Shown in pieces: positions 1-13,984 of a DNA stretch of 64,000 nt. This stretch comes from Monarcha castaneiventris obscurior (Eukaryota; Chordata; Aves; Passeriformes; Monarchidae), in NCBI GenBank assembly GCA_026261815.1, contig JAMPIT010000539.1, positions 5,410,501 to 5,474,500 of the forward strand, given 5' to 3'. The notes below the pieces were generated by a model. That model was not told the origin of the DNA and made no database searches. It saw nothing but the letters and a program-made list of their open reading frames with translations. Each line of letters begins with the position of its first letter. The first letter of the stretch is position 1. Made by a program: the position numbers and the translations under genes.

Positions 1-636
1 GAGCTGGGCAGCATTTAGAGGGAACAAGGAAATCCATGTGTATGTTTGTGATACTGCAGAGAGAGTGTATTGAATGCTATGGTATGGCAATTCATCTCTT
101 TTTTTAAACCTAATTTATGGACAGATTGCACAGAAATATGCCTTATATTTGTTATTGGCTATTAATAGGCAGGCAATACTGATTTTGTCTCTATTCCAAA
201 ACTGGATTAAAACATAAGCTACGGGAATGTTCTTAATCATTCAGACTTTCTCTAAATATAAGTTGTGACTGATCTTTACTGGCATGTGAAATATTATAAT
301 TAACATACCATGATAAAAATGGTACATTTTCCACCGTGGGAAATTGTTCTCTATTAATAAGCCAACTAAGTGAATATCTACTACATATTACCACCAGCAT
401 AATTCAAAATAATACACTCCAGGGAAATATATGCTTGGATTCCACTGGTGCTGCTGTCTGGCACACTCCCAGTAGGGTTGTTGCTGTGTGTCAGGAGGGA
501 AAAGAAGTGTCAAAAACCACCAGTGCTTGTGCATGCAGCTCGCTGTCCTGGGTCGTATTTGTACACCATAGTGGATTTTCTTCCAGCCAGTGGAGAAATG
601 ACAAGTCCATGTTTTATTCTGAGTACAGGTCTTTAT

Positions 637-650
637 CCACGAGATGGCAC
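637..650 (+). promoter_or_regulatory. CTCF-like binding motif
   Basis: The 14 bases CCACGAGATGGCAC agree with the vertebrate CTCF core consensus CCASYAGRKGGCRS at 13 of 14 positions; the fifth base is G instead of C or T. CTCF binds such sites to anchor chromatin loops. Binding is inferred from the motif only. A second motif in the same orientation lies at 19776. Confidence 0.4.
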
Positions 651-1469
651 TCTGCTTGTCACTGCAGTGCTAGACAGGACTGAACTAGAACAGGAGAAAA
701 TGAACCCAGCTATTGAATACAGAAAAATATTTATCTTCATTCTTAATTTATTCTAATAAAATCTAATTTCATAGCTCTATATTTCAGCTGTGTAAGACTC
801 ACCTTATAAGGAACTAAAGGGGACATTTTTCTTCAGTGTCAATGCAGATACATTTACATATCCTCATTTTGCCCAAAGCTGTGCATTCACATTCATTGTT
901 GATTGGGCACAATTTCCACATAAAACCAAAAATGTTGCAGGCTGACTCAGAAGTTGCTGAAACTTCACAAAACTTTCAGCAGAGCTGGCAACTTGCACAG
1001 TTTAATAACAATCAGAGGTAGCTGGATGTCACATTAGTCTGGCTTGGAAGAAAAATATTTTGCGATTTTTTTTTTATATATAAGATATAGGTATTACAGA
1101 AGTCTCTACGGAACCCAGCAAAGGAAATGTCATAAAATGACTCAAAGACACTAGTGACATCATGTGCCCATTGAATCAAATGCTACACAAGACAAACTTA
1201 AAATCATTGCTACAGCAGTTTTCTTTAAAACAGTAACACAGAAGGTGATGGACCATACTAATCGATAATTGTAAGCCTAATTTTTGCAACAAGGAGCAAA
1301 AGGACCCTTTAAAAATGTATCTAATCCTGACTGCTGTATAATGTAATAGGAAAATATAACATTCATGTGTGTATATGTATAAGATAAAGTATTTTCTGCT
1401 ACATTTGGGACAGTCAACCCAAAAGATCAGCCACTATAGAGCAGACATCTTATAAAAAAACCTCAAAAA

Positions 1470-2240
1470 ACAGTGATCCCTAGGCAAGGGGTGTTGTTCT
1501 TGCCAGGTTCCAGTGGCACACAGTGATTCCTGAGCAGGTCTCAGCCAGCTCAGCAGGGCAGCTGTGCAGGAACACCCCGGAGAGGTTTGGGCAGTAGGCA
1601 AGTGTTTATTCTGCCAGGAATGACAATTGTTGCCAGGGTAAAATGCCACGTCGTGATTTCCTGGAGGAAGGTGCCTCATGCAGAGTCACTCATGGCACAG
1701 CCTGTGCCTGGAGGGTGGGAAGGAAGCCCCAAGCCCCCGCAGTTTGCCCATGACTGAGCAGCTCAGCAGCACAGAGCTGGCTGGACAGGGGGAGCCAGTG
1801 ATGAGGACCTGGGGGATGCTGCCACCGGGTGGTGTTGAGGGGCTGGGTGGGCTTCTGAAACGGGAGTTCCAGGGCAGGGGCTTGGAAAAGGGCAGGGAGG
1901 GATGGGGATGAGGACTAGGATGGAGGGAGACACCAAAACCAGCCAACCCCCTGCACACTGTGACATTGCCACTGCTGACAGAGCAGCTGCCAGGGCATCT
2001 CCAGGCTTTGGCACAGACAAGATGTCAAAGCAAAGGCCCAGCTCATTGCCTCCCGTGTGGCTGCCCAAGCCCTGGTGCCTCTGTACCACAGCTCACCATT
2101 TAGAGATCAGCACCGTAGTGGTGGGCACATCTCCACCTGGACCTGGGCTCAAAGCAGACAGCAGCTTTCTCAAGGGGAAGAAAACTGTCAGGACCTGTGA
2201 GTTGTTTTTGTTATTCAGGCAGCAGATAGGAACCCTCTAA
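1470..2240. other. GC-rich patch of unknown origin
   Basis: This stretch is clearly richer in G and C than its surroundings and is dominated by CAG, CTGG and GGGG words, with few CpG dinucleotides, so it is not a convincing CpG island. Several overlapping open frames of 77-112 codons occur on both strands, as expected when GC content removes stop codons. I see no consensus splice-bounded exon and no repeat family. It could be a decayed LTR, an old retrocopy or unique GC-rich DNA. Confidence 0.4.
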
Positions 2241-5200
2241 GGTGCTGCTGCTGCTGAGCATGAGCTGGGAGCAGGTACAGGCTGTGCAAAACGTGGATGA
2301 ACCCTAAATATCACAGTTCAAAAAGGGGCTTCTTTCTCTGAGCAGAGCCATGGTAGAGCTTTATGAATATCTGCAGTGTGATATAGAGGAGACAACCACT
2401 CATTGCAGTACTAAATATCCATGGGTTACCCACACTTCTTGAACTTAATTAAGCCTTTGATGTGGGTGTTTTGTTTTTTTGTTGGGGTATTTTTGTGTCT
2501 GTGTGTATGGAGGTCACACACACAATGCTTAAAAGTAAAGAGGAAGCAGGGACACTTTAGGAGAAGGTGTAAAGAAAATAAAGGCAGAAATATTTTTGGT
2601 TTCCAGGAACCAAGTTATATTTCTCTTGTCAATTGCTTCTATATCTATTTAACTGACAACTGATACATATGAACCTCTTCTGGAGATGGAAAAAAGAAGC
2701 TGAGGAAGGGGATATGAGGGTAAGCAGAGCAGTAATGTGGGTGGGATGTTTCAGGTGCGGGACACTGAAACAGGGGCTGTCATCAAAGCATTGCAGAGAG
2801 ACATGAGACACGAACATAAGTGTGAGGATCTTGGGGCTAGGGGTTGTCCTTTCTTGTTTTTTTCTCGGTCAGCTATTGGCAGGTGATGGAATTTGGGTAA
2901 ACTCCTGTCAAACAGCAGCCAAATTGGTTCAATAGATGTGAAGAAGGAGGGTTCCTCACACCAAGATCAAACAGTGGGAGCTGGGGAGAACATCCCCACC
3001 ATGTCATCTGAGTTACAGTTCACCTAAAGCCAAGAGACACTCTGAGAAAAAAGAGCCAGTGTTTTTTCTCCCCACAGTGGCAGGGAGGTCCCAGCAGTTC
3101 TCTCAGGTCCCTCTGTGGCAGGAGCAGCTGTAGCCACCTGAGGCTGATCCAGTCAGTGAGAACAGCAGCATAAATATAAACTAGGTTATGCAGCTCATGT
3201 GTATTTAGTATAAAATGGCTTTCAGAATTATGCTGATGTAAATAATTTTTTCACGATTTCTGTATAAGCAGGTAACACACATTTAACACCTTCAGCTGTA
3301 CCCTAAACTTGCTCTGCGCTGCTCACAAATATTCTGAGGAAAAGCCCTGACTTGTCTAAGTCCATTAAGTTACAGCTATTCTCAGCCACAGACTGAGGTT
3401 TTCAGCTTTTCAGCATCCATTTCCAGTTCAATGGTTTTTTGAGTCAAAAGTGAAATTTTCTTTCAAAGAACTGTTCTGATGTATGGTTTAAACAAATCCT
3501 ACTAACCAAGCTTTGCTCCCTAATGGCTGAGATTAGGCACAAAGAGCAGGTTTTTTCTGTGGAGATTCCAATTCCTCAAGACTTTGTAGTTTGCTTCCTC
3601 CCACTCTGCTCCAGCTTTGACTTCTGGAGTCCAATGTCACATGGAGCTCTGTTTTAGCTTGTGGAAAAGGACTTTTTTGTTGTTTTTTTTTTTTTTAAAT
3701 TTAGCCTGCTACATTTGTGTCTTCTAAAAGAAAGGAAATACAAAAATGTTTGGAAGGAAAAGTATGAGAACCTGACTTCAGCTGGGGGCTGGGAATCACT
3801 CATATTCTTGTTAGATTATTTTCCAACTTTTTTCTTCCATTCTAGTCTGCATAGGAACCAATAAAGTGTCCTGTGAGAGCCCCTGTAATCCCAAACCTAC
3901 CTTCTCTTCCACAATAATAATAAAAAAGAAAAACTATTGATTTTTATATCTAGTAGCTTACATTCTGTTCCTTCCCTGGAGGTACCATGGAAGTTTGCAC
4001 TGGAGTACAATATTTTGCATCTTTGCTTTTCTCAACATTTTTCTTTTCTGCTTACAGACAATTAGTAAGAAAAAAATCCCTCAAACATGTTGAACTCAAA
4101 TGTTCTGTGCCTTGAACTCTGACTTTACTCTGTGCTGAAAATGTTGTATATTCCAGACTTGTGGCTTCAGAACATTCCTTGTTTTCTTCTTGCTTTACAG
4201 AATTCCTGCTGCAATTCTGGTGGACTAGCTGTCAGAGGCATATACTTTGTTTGATATTTTAAGTCTAATGAGGGTCTCAAAATTAGAACAAGCCCTTTAT
4301 AGTGACAGTGAATGATGACTCACCATATAAAAGAGTCTCCTAGACAGATAATTATTTAGGCATGTATTTCAGATCATCCGTTAGGTGTCTCAGAGGAAGA
4401 GATTATTTTTTTATCAACAGGGAAGACAAGACAGTAAGTTAAATTACCTTGTAGGCAATACTGACTCAGGAGGGTAATGGGAAGTTATTTGAGAGCTACA
4501 CACATGTCCTGGCTAAATCTGGCTCTTATTTAGTACTGGCATTTGAAGCTTGCTAATTGCTGAGATTTCCTTTAGCATTTATCTGTCTGACACTATCCAC
4601 AAAGCCTGATTTAAGAGTTTGTTTCTTAAGGGAATGGTCTCACCAGTGACTGTGATCTGATACTGTCACCCCAGATCCCACCTTGGGAAGAATTATGGCT
4701 GCAAGTTCAAAGCTACAGAGGATGACCTGGCCTAGGCTGCCATCAGTCCTGGCTACAACCTCTGTTAACAAAGCAGCCAAAGTAGCTCTCAGTTGTCTTC
4801 TTATTTATTTTTATTCATCCCGAAAGGATGAATATTCATTGCAGGCTGAAGGAAACTCATGATGCTTTTGAGGTCCTTGAAGAGACAGACTTCGAATTGT
4901 TGGGTTAAATTTGTAGCCTGAGTGATTTGACCATCACAGTGACCTCATTTCATTTAGATGAGCTCTTTGTAACACTACCCAGGGGGTTGGATTTTCACAG
5001 GGAGTCAAACTTTATCTGCTGTGGTAGCTCTGGGCCCCACCCTCTGCAGCAGCACTCAGGGGTGTTTATCTGGGGGAGCTCTGGAGGCTGCCAAGGAGAA
5101 TTTATGATACCTTGAGCTGCGAAGGTAAACTGCAAAATGTGAGGAGGTCTACATGCATACAGCACAAGGATTCCTCTTCCAAGGCAAGCATTATGCATTT

Positions 5201-6680
5201 TTCAAATCCCTGATGAAAATTTCCTCTTTCCCCAGGATGCTTAGGAAGTATTTTTCCCTTAAATCTTGTATCCATAGTATCTTACCTTTGTGTCTTTTTG
5301 CAGTACTAACCTTGTTACAGAAGTCTTGTAGGTCAGGTATCATATCTCAACCTCAGTTATAATTAAAATATTTATAATTGCTGCTGCATCAAGTTGCTTG
5401 CATCAATTATTTCCCCTTGCCCCTGAACTTGTGCTCTGTCAGGTCCTCCTCAGAGCATTTCCCTGGTGACCAGTGTCATAAAATGAACCATTGAGAACAA
5501 CCATAGGTTGCAACAGGAGAAAAGGAAAAAAGGTAGTTTAATGTGAAAAGCACAAACAACTTTGTTCCTCTTCAGCTGTCCTGAGCAAATGCTGTTCTGA
5601 CACAAAGTTAGTGGGCGGGTTTCAGGTGATGTTTGTAGCACCCAGGGTAAATTATGGCTTTAGAGCTGAAACATCACATATTCCCTAATCACCTCACCCG
5701 TGGAGCTTCTTAGATTTACTACCCTGTTATAATTTTCACATTAACAAAAGCATAAACACTCTTCACAGGGAACTGAACCCATTAGATAGGGCTCTTCATG
5801 TTTGGAAAAATGACTGTACTGTTTTTAAAATAGGAAAATAATGGAGTACTTCATACAAATGTGACAATTAATGACATTCCCTTATGCAGTCTTTGATACA
5901 GACCTGCTCTGTCTGGGTTAATTCGACTTAATTTTGAATGCTTTCTTGATCCCATATTTTCAATATCTTTATCTAGTATTCACATATTTTCCCAAATAGT
6001 TTTTCTTTTTTTTTTTTTTTCTAAGCAAGAAATCTTGCTAAGGCTAAAAGAGCTCCATAAAATAGCTCATATTTGAAAATAAAACCACATTTCTTTTCAA
6101 AGACAATGCCAATAATTGGAGCAATTATGTAACAGGCAACGCTGGTATGTGCAGACAGCTATCACAGATAAAACCCAGGAGCTTCACTGCAGAAAATTCA
6201 CTTTGCACTGTGAGATAGCAGACAACAACACTGATGTATTAGGAATGGAGGAGGAAAAGAGGAAGGAGGGAAAACGTGTGTAGCAGGGCAGTCCCTCTGT
6301 GCAACGGTTAGATTGGTACAAATGCCATCTGTGATATTGATTGGTGCACACACAAGTGTATGGTGGATCAAACTTACAATTAAACAGATAAAACCTTGTT
6401 TTAGTTCTGTTAGAGAGCTGATATACCTCTCTAAGACAGACTGAACAGGTCTTACTCATTATCTTGACATGTTTACATGATGGCCACTGTTGGATTTCTG
6501 GCATGCTGCTGAAAGCACTGTGAATATCCAACACAGCAATTGCCAGCCACTGAGCAAATAAAGGTTTTCCTGCCTGCCAACCCTTTCCGAGCCATAATGT
6601 CCTATTTCTCCATTTCTCTTACAAGAATTGAGTTACCTAGCTATGCATATTCTTGATTTAAAAAAAAAAACAAGCTAAAC

Positions 6681-6705
6681 GAAAACAAAACAAAACAAAA
6701 CAAAG
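6681..6705 (+). repeat. (AAAAC)n simple repeat
   Basis: Four tandem copies of an A-rich pentamer, just after a run of about 12 A at 6659-6670. It is ordinary low-complexity DNA. Confidence 0.9.
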
Positions 6706-7489
6706 TTCTCATGGAAACCATGTACTTTAAAAGTTACTTTATGCTACTGCTTTTCTGTTGTTATTTGTATTGTAAAACATCAATGCATATTTCTATTTCC
6801 CCCTTGGCCGTGGATATATCTGGGTTTGGATTTAATTTCTGTGGAAAGTAATTTCCATTTTCTTTTATTTATGTATTTTTAGTGTAGTACTGATATTCTA
6901 TGTATACAGACGTGAATCTTCAGTTGCTATGGCTAAAACCAGCAAAGCAGATTATCATTTGTCCATCTTCATGTTGGAGAAAGAAATGTAAACAGACTTT
7001 TCCTCTAGGATTTAAACAATGAAAAAAGTTGCACAGAATTGCTATATTAAAGCATGAATCCAGAGTGAGAGTAGCAGCAATAACTACCACTTTCCTAATG
7101 TGATAATTTTAATATCCTCTTCAAAAGTGCTGGAAAACCCACAGGATTTGTCTGAATATAGATGGGTTGACTATTATATGAGTTTAGTGCTTGATCCAGG
7201 CTGACTCTCTGTCAGTCATGATTCAAAAGAAATGGGATAATGGTCTGCTTGCCTAAAATCACATGCATCATTTGGATGCTTGATTCTCCTTAAGAAGAAC
7301 TCTTGAAAGGAGTCTTCAGTGTTAATAGCAAAATGAGATTATAAAGAGTAAAAATACCACATCACACAAAACCAAACTATTTTTAGAGAGAGCAAAAACC
7401 TAAATAAAGAAAAGCTGTTCTATAATTACAGATTCAGAAATTTTTATCAACATACAGAAACTGAGAATTTTTGTGAGTGAATTAAAAAC

Positions 7490-7779
7490 GTCTTTAGAAT
7501 AGAACAGGGCAGATTATTTCAGTTGGAAGGGACTTGCAACAACCATCAAGTCCAACTGCCTGACCAGTTTGGGGATGACCAACAGCTAAAGCATGGCATT
7601 GTCCAAATGCCTCTTAAACACTGACAGCCTTGGGGCATCACCCACCTCCCTAGGAAGCTGTTCCAGTGTTCAAACACCACCCTCTCTGTACAGAAATGCT
7701 TCCCAAGGTCCAGTCTGAACCTCCCCTGGAACCCCTTTGAACCATTCCCATGCATCCCAGCACTGGGTACCAGGGAGAT
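7490..7779 (-). mobile_element. CR1 LINE 3' fragment, CR1-J-like
   Basis: Read on the plus strand, this matches the antisense of the avian CR1 3' end. It has the GTTGGAAGGGACTTGCAAC start, then the recognisable segments about lesions 'GTCCAACTGCC', 'AAATGCCTCTTAAACACTGACAG', 'CTGTTCCAGTGTT', 'GAAATGCTTCCCAA' and 'GTCTGAACCTCCCCTGG' in consensus order. The element therefore reads on the minus strand and is 5'-truncated near 7779, the usual outcome of target-primed reverse transcription. The terminal ATTCTATGAT-type tail is decayed to TTTAGAATAGAAC. The word choice resembles the CR1-J group I recall from passerines; the subfamily name is from memory. It holds only 3' sequence, so no intact ORF2 is present. 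A 69-codon minus frame inside it is an incidental remnant. Confidence 0.88.
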
Positions 7780-9539
7780 TTAATTCAACCAAAGAAAGAT
7801 CACATTAAATAATTATAACTTGGCAATTGAATTTAGTCTAAAATATCATTCTAACTTGGCAAGAGAATTTAAGTTATCAGGTTCTTCCAATTCATTTCTG
7901 TACCTTCTATGTGTCTTGTATTTATGATATAGGTTACCATAAAAGAAATGTAGAACTGTTGCAAAATTAGAAACAGAAGATAAAAATAATTCAGTGCTGT
8001 ACCTGACAAACCACAAGACTTGTTTGCATCACTTTAGTTCAACTGTTCTGTAATATTCCAAACAACATTTGTATCTTAATGCTTAACTGGATGACCATGA
8101 AGCCAAAGCTAAACAATTCATTTCTTGTGTTTCTTTTCATTTAACTTCATTGACACTTCACTTATCCTTGCAAAACATACAACTGAAACCCTGCCAGAAA
8201 TGGAAGAGGAAAATGCCAATGTAATCAGCCACCAGAAAGGCATTTGGACACAGTGAAAAAATGTCCTTGAGCCTAAATAGAGGCACATCAATAAGTGTGC
8301 AGATGACAAGAGATACAGGACTTGGTGAACACTGTATTATTTCCCTGCAGTAAGCAAAAACTTTTTTTAAGATGCATAGTGAGAGGAGGAAAAAAAAAAA
8401 AGAGGATCATCAAGAAAAGAATACTACACATTTCAAGAAATGTTGACCTTTATTTGTGGTCTTTATGGTGCTACCAGGTATTGTGAAGGCATCCTTGCTG
8501 GAATACTCACAAGTGATCAAAATGTTGTGGGAAGAGCACGGTCCCTGCTAGAATTGAAAAATTTTTCATAGAAACTCAATGTAAAAATGAAGGAGGCTTA
8601 AATCTTGCTGTGATCCTCAAGCGTGTGAAGCAATGGGCTAAGAAATTCATCTCTCTGCCCTAGCACTAAGGCCCCACTCCTGCTGCCTGGGAACTCAACG
8701 GGAATTTCAGATAGGGTCCAGTGAAAGCAAGGCTGAGAATCCTCCTAAATACAAGGAATAAAATTCTAAATTCGATGAACAATTTAATTGTAAGGAAATT
8801 TCTCACATACAAGTCTCATGTCTTCACCCAAACTTTGGCCTGATGTCACAGATGAGAATTGTTTTGTAACAAACTGATGACAATTTTAATCGACTAAAAT
8901 ATGTAACATCTTAAATGAGGAATGAAAGTCTTCAGCAATCCCATAAAAGAAACAAAATTTTGTCTCTAATTTGTTTTGCTGAAAGCCTGGTACCTTAACA
9001 CCTGTTAAAAGCAAATGTACTAACAGGAGTTCTAAAAATACAAAATAAAAAATAAAACCCACATTAAATTGCCACAACAGTTGCCTATTTTATCAATGTT
9101 CTTTGTACACATTAATGCAGTTCTGCATAATGCAAATTTTAGGAGAGACAATCTTTCCAAAAGGCTGTATCTTGTAATGCAATGTGCATTCTCCATAATT
9201 TTCCCCTATGTGCTCTTATACACACATCTGGTAAAATTTCCTTAATAAAATTTAAAATCTTTGCTATCTGGGAAGCCTGGTTTCTTAACAATTGATTTCA
9301 AAGTAGCTGGAGGATAATTAGGTGATAACAACAGCTGAGTTATATGAAGAACTAATTATGTTAAACAAATATCTTGCTTCTTGACACTGTAACGAATATG
9401 CAGTGTAGTGGATAAGAAGGAAGACGTGATAAAAACTGCCTTTTTTCATTAGTGATCTCTTAAAACAAATAGTAGGAAATGTATTTGGATGAAATTACCA
9501 TTCTGTAAGTGTAAAAGGAAAAGAAAAAAAAATTGTAGT
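7780..9539. other. Non-coding stretch between two CR1 copies
   Basis: Unique AT-rich DNA with no gene seen. It includes a run of 13 A near 8390 and a degraded amniote repeat relic at 8668-8735 listed separately. The open frames here are about 63 codons and carry no recognisable domain. Confidence 0.65.
8668..8735. repeat. Ancient amniote repeat relic
   Basis: The segment CCCCACTCCTGCTGCC followed by GGGAACTCAACGGGAATTTC resembles a medium-reiteration element seen across reptile and bird genomes whose core is close to CATTGACTTCAATGGGA with GGCCCxxTCCTGC to its left. I recognise the pattern but cannot give the family name. It is one of several such relics in the window. Confidence 0.4.
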
Positions 9540-9665
9540 ATCATAGAATTGTTTAGACTGGAAAAAGCCTTTAAGGTTATCAAATCTAACCATTAACCCA
9601 GCACTGTCCAGTCCATCACTAAAACATGTCCCTAAGCACAACCTCTACACATATTTATTTAAAAA
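9540..9665 (-). mobile_element. CR1 LINE 3' fragment, short
   Basis: The plus strand begins ATCATAGAATTGTTTAGACT and continues with GGAAAAAGCCTTTAAGG, then AACCATTAACCCAGCACTG and CATGTCCCTAAGCAC in the order of the avian CR1 3' end read in antisense. The terminal tail ATCATAGAAT is well kept. The copy breaks off after about 125 bases in AT-rich sequence, so it is strongly 5'-truncated. Its words differ from those of the copy at 7.5 kb, which indicates a different CR1 subfamily. No coding part is present. Confidence 0.88.
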
Positions 9666-12600
9666 TCTACATTTAAAAACCTACTATCAATCACAACTCA
9701 CTTGGTTTGCAGGCTGTCAATTTTTAAAATGGTTCTTTGTCTTAAGATTTGAGTGACATGTTATAAAAAGAACACTTTACATCAATTTTACTGTGGGTTT
9801 TTTTTTCTGTCCAGAGCTACTCTTACATAAGTGAGACTTGCTTCTTACGTCAGCTGTCTAAAGCAATGGAAATAAAACAGCTCTCATAATGATTGGCTTT
9901 CTCCTGGCCTCCTAAGGAAATCACACTTTGTGATGTGCTAATGGACCAGACAGAAGTCACTGTCATCTCAAACAGCAGACACTTGTTGTCTTCTGCTTGG
10001 AATGAACTACAAATCTGGCAGCCTTGCCCAGGTGGGGAGGTAAAGAGAGGGTAGCAGAAAAGTGATGGATTTTGGTCTGCACAGGGAAGAAATTCAACAG
10101 AAATATGCAGCTGTTTACTGCTGTGCATTTGTGAAAGATGTAAAGTTACTTGCAACCTGTGAATGGGCAAAATAAAATATAATCTGTTGTAACAAGATCT
10201 CTCACTGTGTTTGAAACAGGATCTACTATGCTCCAACAGTAATGGCACTGACAGGGCTGAAATTATAATCTCTGTTTCTGTGATTTTCAAAATTACTGAC
10301 AAAACTTTAATTTCACAATAGTTTTTCAGAGTACGATGCTAATTTTTTATAAATACAGAAGCAATGAATGAAAATGACACGGCTGGGACATTCTCCAAAA
10401 TTAATTTGATGCAGCTACCATTAAAATTGTCTTTTCAGCAATTGAGTGAGATTCATTTTGTAGAAAGTAATGGCATTTGCTAGATCCTGAAGAATAATAT
10501 AAACAAGCATGAGCAAAAACACTGAGTAAAATCCACTGTGTGGATGATCTGAAATGAATTAATATTTCCAGTCCACTATTTAGATTTCCTTTGTATTCTG
10601 AACTTTGAGTCTCAACCTCAAAGTGAACACAGGGGATGTAAAATCTTTTCAAATGAAACTAAAAAAGATTTCAACTTCTTTCAGACAAATTGCCAAAATG
10701 TGGGCAGTTGCCTGGTTTTTTTTCTTATTCAAGCTCTCAGGGGAGCTGTGTTCTGTAGAATGACAAAGTTTAGCAACTTTTCACCTGTGTATTGTAAAAC
10801 AAAATTCTTCCTTGGTATAGATTGTTTTCAGATAATAGAATATTAGTTAGTGTGAACTATTTGCATATAATTCATGCATTTATTTTTCCCAAAAATTTTA
10901 TGCTGCTTTATTGAGATTTTTGGGTTTTATGTAGGTACATTTACTACTGCAGTAATATATTTTAGGTGGTAGAAAAATTAATAATTTACAGCTTAATGTA
11001 AACTGAGTAAGCTTTCATGAGGCTGAATCTTGTTTGCTCTACCTTTAGCTGTTAAACTTTCTGCTTTTTTCCATTGTGTCTTAATTAGTGGCTTACAGCC
11101 ACCAAGTAACTAATCACAGGTTGATAGAATAAGGGTTGAAATGGTCAAATCAAATGAAGGATGTGTTAACATGTGAGATATAAGCTCAGCAGGGCCATTC
11201 AGAACCTGGCTGCTATGATAATAGGCCTGGCAGTCTTTCCCAGAAACTTACACCAAACATATTTGATAATATTGAGCATTCTCACAGTAATGCAGAATAG
11301 GCCACATCATATTTTTTAGTGTATGCAGAAGTTGAGGGGAAAACCTGGACTGTTGTTACCAAATCTATACAGTGTGTACTGCTCAGCCTTCCTCAGCCTA
11401 GAACTCTCATGGGAAAAACAAACTATTAACTCAAAGTTATGGAGTGTTTGCATAGACTGTTGACTGTTACCTTCATTAGTAACAGAAAATATTTCAAAGA
11501 TGGGCAACATTCAAATTTGTTGGAAGCTCCAGTGTTCACCTGGGGTTCTCCAAAATACCTGGAATTCTGCAAACAAAATTTCTTGAGTTTGGAGAACAGC
11601 TTTGGAAGTTTCACAGAAGAGACACTTTCCCTGTGACTTTCCTCCTATTTCACACTCAAGACACTTTTCATGGGGAGAATTAGACTTGCTTTTAAAGATA
11701 GTAGAAACCTGAGGACATTTTAAGATATTTTTCCTCATAAAGTGAGATTTACACAGGGTGGATGTCCATCTGCAGAATAGTCTGTGCCTAGAACACCACC
11801 CTTACATCCATCATCCAACCTCATCTAGATTTGACAGGGACACAGAGGTCTCCTGGCTTAAACCCCTCCATGGGAATTGCAGCTCACAGGAGCAGTAGGA
11901 CCCACAACCACCTTGCAGTCAGGATAAGTTATTTTTTTAGCTTGCTCTTCCCCTCCCCAGGCAGCCTGGAGTTAGCAGGGAGCCTCTCAGCACCAGCCTG
12001 GCCTGTGATCAGCAGGCTCCCTGCACAGGGGTGGGTGGGCAGGGAGGTTTGGGTTAGAGAATATGCTTGTCAAGGGAAAAAACTTGAAAAGAATGTGGTT
12101 ACAGGGAGCCTGGAAGAGAGCTGCTTTATTATGATAAGAGAAAGTAGTAAGTGAATCAGTAAGAAATCAGATTTTATTAGATCACTAAGAAGCTTGCCTG
12201 TTTCTACAAGCTGATTTGATCCATGAGGCAAACTGAGCTGCAGCAACAGTGAGTGACACGTGTGTGCATCACAGGGACGTGCATGTACAGCACTGCTGGA
12301 CATCTTCACACCACTCCCTACTCGAGTACATGTATCAGTGGAAATGCACAGATCACTCAGACCTCATCTCATGCAGATCTCAGGATTTGCTCTGTCACTG
12401 GCCTTTTTTAATCCCTTTCCTGAGTGTATGGCCAATGGCTTCACACGCTTTGCAGATCACAGTCAGGGCTTTTCTTCTTCCCCTGCAGATTGTGATGCCA
12501 AAGGCCATGGGAGATCTGCTGTCTGTCTGTCTCTCTCTGTCCAGCTTCTTGTAATGAAAATGGCAGTTCAGCAGTATTTGGGGCCTCTGTGGCCTCTGAA

Positions 12601-13984
12601 AACGGCAAGATTTTTCCTTAAATAAATGGATTTAGAGCATTTAGTTGCTACACCTATTAGATATCCAAATTACCTATGGGAAACTAAGGTATTTTGACAG
12701 CTGATCTGCTACACTGTGGATTCAGAGAGCGCTGAACTGCTGTTATGCCTAAGCCTTTCAGCATTGTGCTGAGGAATTTGCTTGCATTGATAATGTAATC
12801 ATTAGCCTGTGGGGATTTCTGGATTTCTTGTTGTTTTTTCTTTTGAGAATCATCCACAGTGAAAAGTGCTTGATATTATTATACAAACATAAAATAAGAC
12901 CTCAAATTTGCATTTCATTCCTGTGATCTCTTATCTTTAGAGAAGGATTAAAAGCTAAGCCTCTTTACCAAAATCACCGAACATATTAATTATACACCAT
13001 ATAAATAATTTAATTGCACACAGAGAATAGACTTTCTGAAAGTTTCATACATACTTCTCTTTATAAGATGGAAATTATTGTAAAACTAGAGAATTTTTTC
13101 TCTTAATACTTTTCATGGTTAAAACCTATCCTGCTTAACTGTAATTTATGGTTTGGTAATAGACAGCAGAAATTGCTAATGCTCACAATATATAGTAATG
13201 GGAAAGTCTATGAAAGGTCAAGAATAGCAGAGAGGTGCCTTGTTGCCTCCTTTTGTGCCTCTTGTTGTCAGATAAGGTCAGACCATCAGCTACTTAACTC
13301 TGACTCCACTAAAGGGAATGTGGCTTCATCCATCTGCCAGCACTGGGGCTTGCTCACAGCATTACCTGGGTCACCATAAAAAACTTCACAAGAAAAACTC
13401 ACCCCCTTCAAGTCTTGCACCCATTAAAAATAGCACCAGCATATCCCCAATATCTGGAGAAATGTGTTAAAGGTGTCAGAGTTGGGGGAGGAGAAGAAGA
13501 TGCACGTGCAAATCTCAAAATTGATAAACTCTGTCAGATTACGTGCATAAGAATCTATCTTGAGATTTGTGTGTTCCTATTTCCTGTATTTTTGTTCTTT
13601 TATTTTTGCAGACTCAAATCACTGTCATTTAAAGAAAAACTTGCTCCAAGGGGTATCTTGGCTTAAGGAGTAGAAGGAAGAACCCCTGCATTCTTATAAA
13701 ACCACAACTGGAAATTCCATTATACATTAATTAACTGATACATGCTGCCTACTTAGCCTCAAAGAAGTTTCATTACTCACTAAGGGTCACCTCTCTGGTA
13801 GAACATCTTCTTATTTACCTGTGTCAGCAGAGATTTATAAGCCTGACTGTAACATTTGTCCTTGAGCCTTTCCTTTCCCCCTGTCTGTGTTAGATGACTT
13901 TTCCCTGGAGTGCAAGTCTCCCATAGTCATTGGCACTGGAAGGAGGCAGAAAAAAAGAGACAGCTGATGGTTAAAGATGCTGGG

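Larger units (their letters stand above)
1..7489. other. Non-coding AT-rich stretch, no gene seen
   Basis: No exon, RNA gene or clear transposon is recognised here. The stretch holds a CTCF-like motif near 640, a GC-rich patch at about 1470-2240, a run of 14 T at 6007-6020 and an A-rich (AAAAC)n tract at 6681-6705. Open frames are at most about 116 codons, overlap one another on both strands and match no family I know; the GC-rich patch explains the crowding of frames near 1.7-2.2 kb. It is either intergenic or intronic. Confidence 0.7.

Noticed and set aside
1686..2089. CpG island call on the GC-rich patch
   Set aside because: GC is high but CpG dinucleotides are few, so it lacks the defining feature.
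4340..4395. Possible copy of the TTTAGGC-type amniote relic
   Set aside because: ATTTAGGCA and TTAGGTGTC are present but the spacing and the intervening bases do not follow the pattern well enough.
9850..10302. 150-codon minus-strand open frame
   Set aside because: No domain, no conserved motif and no splice context; frames of this length are expected by chance in 64 kb.
12249..12625. Overlapping plus frames of 101 and 121 codons
   Set aside because: Two different frames are open over the same GC-richer DNA, which points to composition, not coding.
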